Assembly: GCA_017464345.1 (NCBI GenBank)
Contig: JAFUAH010000006.1
Coordinates: forward strand, 62,001-126,000
Reading direction: 5' to 3'
Length of the DNA stretch: 64,000 bases
Origin: Bacteroidaceae bacterium
Lineage (GTDB): Bacteria; Bacteroidota; Bacteroidia; Bacteroidales; Bacteroidaceae
The notes beneath the pieces were generated by a model. The model searched no databases. It worked only from the letters and a program-made list of their open reading frames with translations, and was not told the origin of the DNA. Of this stretch, positions 8,907 to 15,127 are shown piece by piece; position 1 is the stretch's first letter, and every line of letters starts with the position of its first letter. The translations under genes were made by a program, and so were the position numbers.

Positions 8907-9796
8907 TTTTTCAGTCGGTCAAAGAGGTCTATGATGCGTTCCAGCTCCTTTTCGTTGGCAAAGGGGATACTGATTTTTCCCTTCCCCTTGTCGCTGTATG
9001 TCAGTTGAACGGAGGTCTGGAAGAAGGAGGACAGGGCCTCCTTCAGCGCGTTGAATTCGGAGGGCATGCTTCCGCTTTTCCCTTTGAGGCGTTTGCCGCC
9101 GGTGCTGACGGTGTCGCCGTGTACCAGGTCCTTCACCATCTGTTCCACCTTGCGTACGCTCATGCCGGTTCGCTGCACTTCGTCGTAGACCTTCAGCTGC
9201 AGTGCCGGGTCGTCCAGTGTCAGTAGGGCGCGTGCGTGGCCCATGTCGATGGTGCGGTTCTTGAGCCCCATCTGTATCTGGGCCGGCAGTTTCAGCAGTC
9301 GCAGATAGTTGGTGACGGTGGTGCGATTTTTGCCCACGCGTTCGCTCAGTCTCTCCTGTGTCAGGTCATATTGTTCGATGAGGTGCTGGTAGGCCAGTGC
9401 TATTTCCATCGAGTTCAGGTTCTCGCGCTGTATGTTCTCCACCAGGGCCATCTCCATCATGTTTTCGTCGTCCACGGTGCGGATGTATGCCGGGATGGTG
9501 GTGAGCCCGGCCATCTGGCTGGCCCGCCAGCGGCGCTCTCCGGCGATGATGACGAAGGTGCCGTCGCCCATGTCGCGAACGGTGATGGGCTGTATGATGC
9601 CGATTTCGCGTATGCTGTCGGCCAGTTCTTGGAGGGCGGTTTCGTCAAACTCGCGCCGGGGCTGGTTAGGATTGGCCTGTATGTCTGCAATTCTGATTTC
9701 GTTGATGCTGGATGAACCTCCGGTGTGCACTTCTTCGGTGCGCATCAGGGCATCCAGTCCCCGGCCCAAGGCCGGATATTTCTTATGTACTGCCAT
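8903..9796 (-). CDS. parB: ParB/Spo0J chromosome-partitioning CTPase/DNA-binding protein
   Basis: A protein of 297 residues. It begins with the 'ALGRGLDALM' box typical of chromosomal ParB, then the N-terminal CTP-binding domain with 'IQPITVRDMG' and 'IIAGERRWRAS' (~85), then the parS-reading helix-turn-helix ('LTQERLSERVGKNRTTVTNY', ~135-155) and a C-terminal dimerisation region ending 'IPFANEKELERIIDLFDRL'. It loads as a clamp at parS and works with ParA in origin segregation. The gene follows parA on the same strand after a ~90-bp gap carrying 8-nt repeats. A convincing parS site was not found in the window. Confidence 0.95.
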   Translation of the reverse strand: MAVHKKYPALGRGLDALMRTEEVHTGGSSSINEIRIADIQANPNQPRREFDETALQELADSIREIGIIQPITVRDMGDGTFVIIAGERRWRASQMAGLTTIPAYIRTVDDENMMEMALVENIQRENLNSMEIALAYQHLIEQYDLTQERLSERVGKNRTTVTNYLRLLKLPAQIQMGLKNRTIDMGHARALLTLDDPALQLKVYDEVQRTGMSVRKVEQMVKDLVHGDTVSTGGKRLKGKSGSMPSEFNALKEALSSFFQTSVQLTYSDKGKGKISIPFANEKELERIIDLFDRLKN

Positions 9797-9903
9797 TAGT
9801 TTTCAATTTTGAATTCTATTCGACTTTTGTCATGACTCGGCCATCCGTGCAAGCCCGATGGCTCTCGCTGCTCCAAAAGTTCAATTTTCAACTCTCAACT
9901 TTC
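9797..9903 (-). repeat. TTCAACTTT-type degenerate repeats in the parA-parB gap
   Basis: The gap holds 'TTTTCAATTTTGAATTC' near parB and 'TTCAATTTTCAACTCTCAAC' at the parA end (9878-9900), the latter providing the parA stop codon. Nothing else is recognisable in this ~90-bp gap. Confidence 0.6.
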
Positions 9904-10655
9904 TTTACCAGTTCTTTAGCCAGTTCCAGATAGTCGCGGGCACCGGTGGAGTCGGCATCGTAGAGGATGACGGGCATACCGTGTCCCGGGGCCTCGCCCA
10001 ACTTCACGTTGCGCTGGATGACGGTTTTGAATACCAGCTCCTGGAAGTGGCGTTTCACCTCGTCGTAGACCTGGTTGGCCAGGCGCAGCCGCTTGTCGTA
10101 CATGGTCAGCAGGAACCCCTCGATTTCCAGTGCCGGGTTCAGTTTCACCTTGATGATGCGGATGGTGTTCAGCAGTTTGCTCAGCCCTTCCAGGGCGAAG
10201 TATTCACACTGTACGGGTATGATGACCGAGTCGGCTGCCGTCAGGGCGTTTACGGTGATGAGGCCCAGCGAGGGGGAGCAGTCGATGAGTATGTAGTCGT
10301 ACTCTTCGCGTATCTCCTTCAGCATTTTGCTCATCACCTTTTCGCGATTGGGGCGCTGCAGCATCTCCACTTCCACGCCCACCAGGTCGATGTGCGAGGG
10401 GATGATGTCCAGCCCGTCGATGTCAGTGGTGTAGATGGCTTCGCGCACGTCCACGCCATCGATGAGGCAATTGTAGAACGATGTGTCGATTTGGGAAATG
10501 TCCACGCCCACGCCCGAAGAAGCGTTGGCCTGTGGGTCGGCATCGATGAGGAGCACTTTCTTCTCCAGTGTGGCCAGCGAGGCGGCCAGATTCATGCTTG
10601 TGGTGGTCTTGCCCACACCTCCCTTTTGGTTTGCTAATGCGATGATTTTTGCCAT
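9888..10655 (-). CDS. parA: ParA/Soj chromosome-partitioning ATPase
   Basis: A protein of 255 residues of the short, chromosomal ParA type without an N-terminal DNA-binding domain. It has the deviant Walker A 'KGGVGKTTT' (~11-19), Walker A' '[12 protein letters not shown]' and Walker B '[12 protein letters not shown]'. It binds the nucleoid as an ATP dimer and drives origin segregation with ParB. The last codons and the stop ('GAAAGTTGA') fall within an AACTTTCAACTCTC-type repeat array in the gap to parB. A TATCTTTG promoter element lies ~30 bp upstream of the start, and surE diverges from the same ~147-bp region. Confidence 0.95.
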   Translation of the reverse strand: MAKIIALANQKGGVGKTTTSMNLAASLATLEKKVLLIDADPQANASSGVGVDISQIDTSFYNCLIDGVDVREAIYTTDIDGLDIIPSHIDLVGVEVEMLQRPNREKVMSKMLKEIREEYDYILIDCSPSLGLITVNALTAADSVIIPVQCEYFALEGLSKLLNTIRIIKVKLNPALEIEGFLLTMYDKRLRLANQVYDEVKRHFQELVFKTVIQRNVKLGEAPGHGMPVILYDADSTGARDYLELAKELVKKVES

Positions 10656-10684
10656 TAGGCTTCTTTGACTTGATTATTCACGTG

Positions 10685-10692
10685 CAAAGATA
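10685..10692 (-). promoter_or_regulatory. -7 element of the parA promoter
   Basis: TATCTTTG on the minus strand, followed by GCACGTG, ~30 bp upstream of the parA ATG. It matches TAnnTTTG. Confidence 0.6.
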
Positions 10693-10740
10693 CAACTTTT
10701 CTGCTCATTATCCTCATTTTATGAGGAAAGAATGCCAAAA

Positions 10741-10776
10741 GTGTTGATAACTTAACATTTTTGTTGATAACTTAAC
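10741..10776. promoter_or_regulatory. Tandem 15-bp direct repeat overlapping the surE -33 region (possible operator)
   Basis: GTTGATAACTTAACA occurs twice, at 10743-10757 and 10763-10777, separated by five T residues. Together they span the place expected for the surE -33 element. Exact tandem repeats here suggest a regulator-binding site shared by the divergent parA and surE promoters; the regulator is unknown. Confidence 0.45.
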
Positions 10777-10786
10777 ACTTTTTTAC

Positions 10787-10794
10787 TACTTTTG
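10787..10794 (+). promoter_or_regulatory. -7 element of the surE promoter; near-leaderless transcript
   Basis: TACTTTTG with TTG at 10764-10766 about 20 bp upstream. The expected transcription start is within a few bases of the ATG at 10803, so the mRNA would be leaderless or nearly so. Confidence 0.6.
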
Positions 10795-10802
10795 CACCCG
10801 CT

Positions 10803-11570
10803 ATGGAACGAAAACTCATACTCATTACCAATGACGACGGCGTGCAGGCCCAGGGCATCAACGAGCTTTCCCGGCTCATGCTCACGCTGGGCGATGTCAT
10901 CGTCGTGGCACCCGATTCGGCCCGTTCGGGTGCAGCTGCGGCCATCACGTGCACCCAGGCCGTCACTTTGCGCCACCGTGTGGATTTGGAGCAGGACCAC
11001 CTCACCGTATATGCTTGTTCGGGCACTCCAGTGGATTGTGTCAAACTGGCGCTGGAGCAGGTGTGCCCCCGTCGGCCCGACCTCCTGGTCTCGGGCATCA
11101 ACCACGGCGACAATGCCTCTTGCAGCATCCACTACAGCGGCACCATGGGAGCCGTCTTCGAGGGCTGCATGAAGGGCGTCCCCTCGGTAGGCTACAGCCT
11201 GCGCACCCTCAGCCACCATTGCGACTTCTCGCCCTACGCTGCCGACATCGTGCGCATTGCCGACTTTGTGCTTCAGCAGGGGCTGCCCCAGGATGTCTGC
11301 CTGAATGTCAATTTCCCCGAAGTGGCCCGTCTGGCCGGTATGCGTGTCTGCCGCATGGGCCGCGGCCGCTGGGTGCAGGAGTGGATTTCGGCCAACAATC
11401 CCCGTGGCATGAACGCCTTTTGGCTCACAGGACGTTTTCTCAACCAGGAGCCCCACAACGAGGACACCGACTACTGGGCTCTGGACCACGGCTATGGCTC
11501 CATCACCCCCATCAAGCTCGACATGACCGACTACGAATCCCTCCCCCTCCTGGCTCCCCTCAACTTTTAA
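10803..11570 (+). CDS. surE: 5'/3'-nucleotidase SurE
   Basis: A protein of 255 residues. The N-terminal 'ILITNDDGVQAQGI' (residues 6-19) holds the acidic metal-binding NDDG motif. It is followed by 'VVAPDSARSGAAAAIT' and 'SGINHGDNAS', both standard SurE active-site segments. SurE dephosphorylates nucleoside monophosphates in the cytoplasm using a divalent metal. The length is normal for the family. It is followed at 36 bp by lpxB on the same strand; the stop codon lies in an 8-nt repeat array that also supplies the lpxB start. Confidence 0.95.
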   Translation: MERKLILITNDDGVQAQGINELSRLMLTLGDVIVVAPDSARSGAAAAITCTQAVTLRHRVDLEQDHLTVYACSGTPVDCVKLALEQVCPRRPDLLVSGINHGDNASCSIHYSGTMGAVFEGCMKGVPSVGYSLRTLSHHCDFSPYAADIVRIADFVLQQGLPQDVCLNVNFPEVARLAGMRVCRMGRGRWVQEWISANNPRGMNAFWLTGRFLNQEPHNEDTDYWALDHGYGSITPIKLDMTDYESLPLLAPLNF

Positions 11571-11609
11571 CTTTTCAACTTTTCAATTTTTTTCAACTTT
11601 TCAACTTTG
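11561..11609 (+). repeat. AACTTTTC 8-nt repeat array joining surE stop to lpxB start
   Basis: About six copies of AACTTTTC/AACTTTTA. The surE TAA stop (11568-11570) and the lpxB TTG start (11607-11609) are both formed from repeat units. Confidence 0.8.
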
Positions 11610-12755
11610 AAGTATTTCCTCATAGCCGGCGAGGCCAGCGGCGACCTCCACGCCTCCCACCTCATGCAGTCTCTCCGTCAGTGCGATGCGCAGGCCGAGT
11701 TCCGCTGCATCGGGGGCGACCTCATGGCGGCCCAGGGCGGCCACCTCGTGCGCCACTACAGCACCCTGGCCTACATGGGCATACTGCCCGTCATTGCCCA
11801 TCTGCCCACCATCCTGCGTGGCATGAGGGAGTGCCGCAGCGACATCCTCCGTTGGCAGCCCGATACTCTCATTCTTGTCGATTATCCGGGCTTCAATCTC
11901 AGCATGGCCAAGTACATCCGTCGCCATGCCCCCGGAGTGAAGATTTTTTATTACATTTCTCCAAAGATTTGGGCCTGGAAGGAGTGGCGCATCCGCGACA
12001 TCCGTGCCAACATCGACCAGCTCTACAGCATCCTCCCCTTCGAGGTCGATTATTTTCGCCAGCGCCACCGCTACGACATCCGCTACGTCGGCAATCCCAC
12101 CCTGGACGAAGTTTCGGACTTCGAGGCTCACCATCCGGCAGATTTTTCCCATTTCATCGAAGAAAACCATCTTCCTGACCGCCCCGTCATCGCCCTCCTG
12201 GCCGGCAGCCGGCAACAGGAGATTCGCGACAACCTCTCCCGTATGCTCCGTGCAGCGGCTCCCGTGGCTACTGACTACCAGCTCGTCGTGGCAGGTGCAC
12301 CGGGCATTGAACCCTCGTTTTATGCCCAATTCATCGATGCCGAGTCCTCCGTACGCGTCCTTTATGGCCAGACCTACCCCCTCTTGCAGCACGCCACGGC
12401 CGCTCTCGTCACCAGTGGCACGGCTACACTGGAGACCGCCCTGTTCCGTGTCCCGCAGGTTGTCTGCTACTACATCGGCTGGGGAAAATTTATTTCCTTC
12501 ATGCGCCGTCTGGTGCTGAAAATTCCTTACATTTCGCTGGTCAATCTCATTGCCGACCGCGAGGTCGTTCCCGAACTCGTGGCCGATGGCATGACGGTGG
12601 AAAATGTCCGTCGCCACCTCCAGTCCATCCTTCCCGGCGGTTCCCGTCGCGCCCCCATGCTCCGCGACTATGAAGACGTGGCCCTACGCCTGGGCCAGCC
12701 CGGTGCCCCCCAGCGTGCAGCCGACCATATGTTCGCCACGCTGCACGGAGGGTGA
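11607..12755 (+). CDS. lpxB: Lipid-A-disaccharide synthase
   Basis: A protein of 382 residues that condenses UDP-2,3-diacylglucosamine with lipid X to give the lipid A disaccharide at the inner membrane. Motifs: 'GEASGDLHASHL' at the N-terminus, 'VDYPGFN' in the middle, 'YYISPKIWAWKEWR' and the GT19 donor-site 'ALLAGSRQQEIRDN', then 'SGTATLETAL'. The normal family length is ~375-380. The only start that retains 'MKYFLIAGEASGD' is a TTG inside the preceding repeat array. This is unusual and worth confirming, but the protein would otherwise lose its first beta strand. Confidence 0.93.
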   Translation: MKYFLIAGEASGDLHASHLMQSLRQCDAQAEFRCIGGDLMAAQGGHLVRHYSTLAYMGILPVIAHLPTILRGMRECRSDILRWQPDTLILVDYPGFNLSMAKYIRRHAPGVKIFYYISPKIWAWKEWRIRDIRANIDQLYSILPFEVDYFRQRHRYDIRYVGNPTLDEVSDFEAHHPADFSHFIEENHLPDRPVIALLAGSRQQEIRDNLSRMLRAAAPVATDYQLVVAGAPGIEPSFYAQFIDAESSVRVLYGQTYPLLQHATAALVTSGTATLETALFRVPQVVCYYIGWGKFISFMRRLVLKIPYISLVNLIADREVVPELVADGMTVENVRRHLQSILPGGSRRAPMLRDYEDVALRLGQPGAPQRAADHMFATLHGG

Positions 12756-12819
12756 TGTCCTTTTCTTCCCTGGGGGTAAAAATATTCGGTAATATTAAAT
12801 ATAATTTATAAAAAATATA

Positions 12820-12827
12820 TATCTTTG
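12820..12827 (+). promoter_or_regulatory. -7 element of the hipBA promoter
   Basis: TATCTTTG in a very AT-rich stretch (12790-12845), 26 bp upstream of the antitoxin ATG. Confidence 0.6.
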
Positions 12828-12852
12828 CAATTATATTTTAATTTACAGCGGC

Positions 12853-13173
12853 ATGGCAAAGAATACTTTGGGGAATAGACTCCCCCGAAAGCTGGCTCAA
12901 AACCTGCAAATCGTAGGCGAGCAAATACGCATGGCGCGGTTGCGCCGCAACCTTTCGTTGGAGCAAGTGGCCGAACGAGCCTCTTGTTCTCTGCCCACCC
13001 TGATGGGGGTTGAACGGGGCAAACCCACGGTCTCCATGGGCATTTATCTGAGAGTTCTCTATGCCCTCCAGCTCGATGCTGATATTCTCCTTCTGGCAAA
13101 GGACGACGACTTGGGGCGTTCCATCCAGGATATGCAACTTCGCCCGCGTGAACGGGCATCTAAGAAGGCCTGA
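12853..13173 (+). CDS. HipB-like XRE-family antitoxin/repressor
   Basis: A protein of 106 residues with one XRE helix-turn-helix: 'IRMARLRRNLSLEQVAERAS' then 'CSLPTLMGVERGKPTVSMG' and a short C-terminal tail ('LLLAKDDDLGRSIQDMQL'). It resembles HipB (88 residues), which neutralises HipA and represses the shared operon by binding operators near the promoter. It ends 4 bp before the hipA start, so the two genes are coupled. The name is by analogy and context; the C-terminal tail is longer than in E. coli HipB. Confidence 0.82.
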   Translation: MAKNTLGNRLPRKLAQNLQIVGEQIRMARLRRNLSLEQVAERASCSLPTLMGVERGKPTVSMGIYLRVLYALQLDADILLLAKDDDLGRSIQDMQLRPRERASKKA

Positions 13174-13177
13174 GCCT

Positions 13178-14428
13178 ATGCAGGAACTCTACGTATATGC
13201 CGATTTCGATTGGCTTCCGCAGCCGGAGTTTGTCGGTATGTTGGTTTATCAGGCTGGACGAGGGGATGGAACATATTCTTTCACTTTCGACAATCAGTGG
13301 CTGGCTCGTCATGGCGGAGTTGTACTGAGCGATGACTTGCGCAACTTTTCAGGTCCCCAATATGCCAAAGACCGGATTTTTGCCTGTTTCTCCGATGTCC
13401 AGCCCGACCGCTGGGGGCGGACTTTGGCCGAGCGCCGGGAGCAACTTGAGGCTCGCAGGCAGGGACGCATTCCACGCCACCTCTCCTCGTTTGATTATCT
13501 ACTTGCCATCGACGACTTTTCCCGCATGGGGGCTTTTCGTTTCAAATCGGCTCCCGACGGTGAATTTATCAACATTTTCTCTCCTCTGCAAATACCGCCA
13601 CTGGCCTCGCTGCGCGAACTCATAGATGCTGCACACAAAGTGGAAATGAGCGAGAGCAAGGATGTCTTGCCTGAAGAGAAGTGGATACGGCAATTGCTTC
13701 ATCCGGGGACTTCGTTGGGTGGTGCACGCCCGAAGGCAAGTGTGATGGACGATGACGAAAATCTGCTGATAGCAAAATTTCCTTCGCGTTCAGATAGATA
13801 TGATGTTAGCCTCTGGGAGCACTTCTGCCATCTTCTGGCGCGTCGGGCAGGTATCACCGTGGCAGAAACGCAGGTCTTGCCTACAGACGGGCGATACCAT
13901 GCCCTGCTTTCACGACGCTTCGACCGGACTTCGGAGGGGCGACGCGTCCATTTCGCCTCTTCAATGGCTCTTCTGGGGCTACGAGATGGTGCTGGAGAGA
14001 AGACGGGAAACGGATATCTCGACATCGTGGACTTCATTCTTCAGAGTGGTGGCGCTCCCCAGCACGATTTGGCTGAACTCTATCGGAGGGTAGCCTTTAA
14101 TATGTGCGTGGGGAACTGCGACGACCACTTCCGCAACCATGGTTTCCTGCTAACTTCTCGAGGGTGGGTACTGTCGCCTGCTTATGACATGAATCCCTCC
14201 TTGGGCTTGGAACATAGCCTATTAGTTACGGAATATTCCAATCATTCCGATCTTCACCAGTTGCTTCTGGCCAGTGAAAGTTACATGCTTCCCCATTCTG
14301 AGGCGCAAGCCATTATTGCCGAAGTCCGTACAGCCGTATCTACATGGCGGACGTTGGCGCAACAGTTGCGAATGTCAAAGGTGGAAACTCAGCTCTTCGC
14401 ACCGCGATTGGATTGGTCACTCAACTAA
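13178..14428 (+). CDS. HipA-like Ser/Thr kinase toxin
   Basis: A protein of 416 residues (E. coli HipA 440). The N-terminal HipA-N1-type domain runs 'YVYADFDWLPQPEFVGML'. The kinase part has 'GTSLGGARPKASV' near 177 (Gly-rich P-loop-like), 'SRRFDRTSEGRRVHFAS', the catalytic-loop segment 'CVGNCDDHFRNHGF' near 313 (family NxDDHxRNhG) and the DFG-equivalent 'SPAYDMNPS' near 333. HipA proteins phosphorylate an aminoacyl-tRNA synthetase and induce dormancy. All key residues appear intact, so it is probably active. The frame extends upstream into hipB, but the ATG at 13178, just after the hipB stop, gives the normal N-terminus. No terminator is obvious downstream. Confidence 0.88.
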   Translation: MQELYVYADFDWLPQPEFVGMLVYQAGRGDGTYSFTFDNQWLARHGGVVLSDDLRNFSGPQYAKDRIFACFSDVQPDRWGRTLAERREQLEARRQGRIPRHLSSFDYLLAIDDFSRMGAFRFKSAPDGEFINIFSPLQIPPLASLRELIDAAHKVEMSESKDVLPEEKWIRQLLHPGTSLGGARPKASVMDDDENLLIAKFPSRSDRYDVSLWEHFCHLLARRAGITVAETQVLPTDGRYHALLSRRFDRTSEGRRVHFASSMALLGLRDGAGEKTGNGYLDIVDFILQSGGAPQHDLAELYRRVAFNMCVGNCDDHFRNHGFLLTSRGWVLSPAYDMNPSLGLEHSLLVTEYSNHSDLHQLLLASESYMLPHSEAQAIIAEVRTAVSTWRTLAQQLRMSKVETQLFAPRLDWSLN

Positions 14429-15040
14429 GCGAAATCAACAGACTCTCCCTCCATTTTCCTCTATTATTTTATATATAAAGGAACGCGCATATGCGTGCGT
14501 GTGCGCACACGTAGGATAGGTCGGGGCGCAGACCCGTACAGGACAGAGGCGAATCCTATGCAGGACGGAACCGAAAGCTATGCAGGACGGAACTCCATCC
14601 TATCCGGGACGGAAGAACGGCATAGGCACAAACAACATTTATAACATCTTAGTCGGCAAATTTTACGAATGACACGAATAGGCTTTGTCTTCAACTTGTC
14701 ATATTGCTATAATATTCGCCAAATTCGATACATTCGCCGACAAAATATTATAAGCGGATAATTCATAGGAATTACGTATAAAATTATATCTTTTATGCGA
14801 AAAATAGTCGCAGACTGGCATAGGGGCATGCCCCTATACACATCCATTAATGAATTGAAAGACATATAAATATAGGACTAACGCGAACGGTTGTACGCCC
14901 CTACAAATGTTTCATCCCCATTTGGAGATTTGCGAAAAAGCGAGCGATATGGAGGCCATAACTGGAAAAGAAGCTTTGATAGGGCAAAGAACCGGTATCA
15001 ACCTGCAATTATTACCGTTTTGTTTTGCTTTTTTCGCATA
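14429..15040. other. AT-rich non-coding region after hipA
   Basis: About 0.6 kb with no convincing gene. It contains a CGCATATGCG/TGTGCGCACA palindromic stretch (14486-14512), three degenerate copies of CTATGCAGGACGGAA (~14555-14610), ATTCGCCAAATTCGATACATTCGCC-like repeats (14665-14745), a perfect TAGGGGCATGCCCCTA palindrome (14821-14836), and further low-complexity DNA up to the promoter of the next gene. It may be the scar of a mobile element or simply degenerate intergenic sequence. Confidence 0.6.
14553..14612 (+). repeat. Degenerate CTATGCAGGACGGAA direct repeats
   Basis: CTATGCAGGACGGAA occurs at about 14557 and 14578, with a degenerate third copy CTATCCGGGACGGAA near 14597. They share a ~20-bp period and are not coding. 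Confidence 0.55.
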
Positions 15041-15047
15041 AAAGATA

Positions 15048-15055
15048 TAATTTTG
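15048..15055 (+). promoter_or_regulatory. -7 element upstream of the 907-residue secreted protein
   Basis: TAATTTTG with TTTTGC ~20 bp upstream (15023-15028). The transcript would have a leader of ~65 nt containing 'ACTAACGTACTAAATAA', similar to the leaders of the paralogues at 30371 and 34144. Confidence 0.55.
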
Positions 15056-15127
15056 TGCCCGAATTGTGTCGATATACATCAATCCAAATAGCGAATGCAC
15101 GAATTTAACAACTAACGTACTAAATAA

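Noticed and set aside
10674..10690. parS-like sequence around TTCACGTGCAAAG upstream of parA
   Set aside because: Only the CACGTG core and a few flanks match TGTTTCACGTGAAACA, and the sequence is explained by the promoter element; too weak to call.
13061..13177. Upstream extension of the hipA frame into hipB
   Set aside because: The extension overlaps the antitoxin frame and has no HipA similarity; ATG 13178 right after the hipB stop gives the normal N-terminus.
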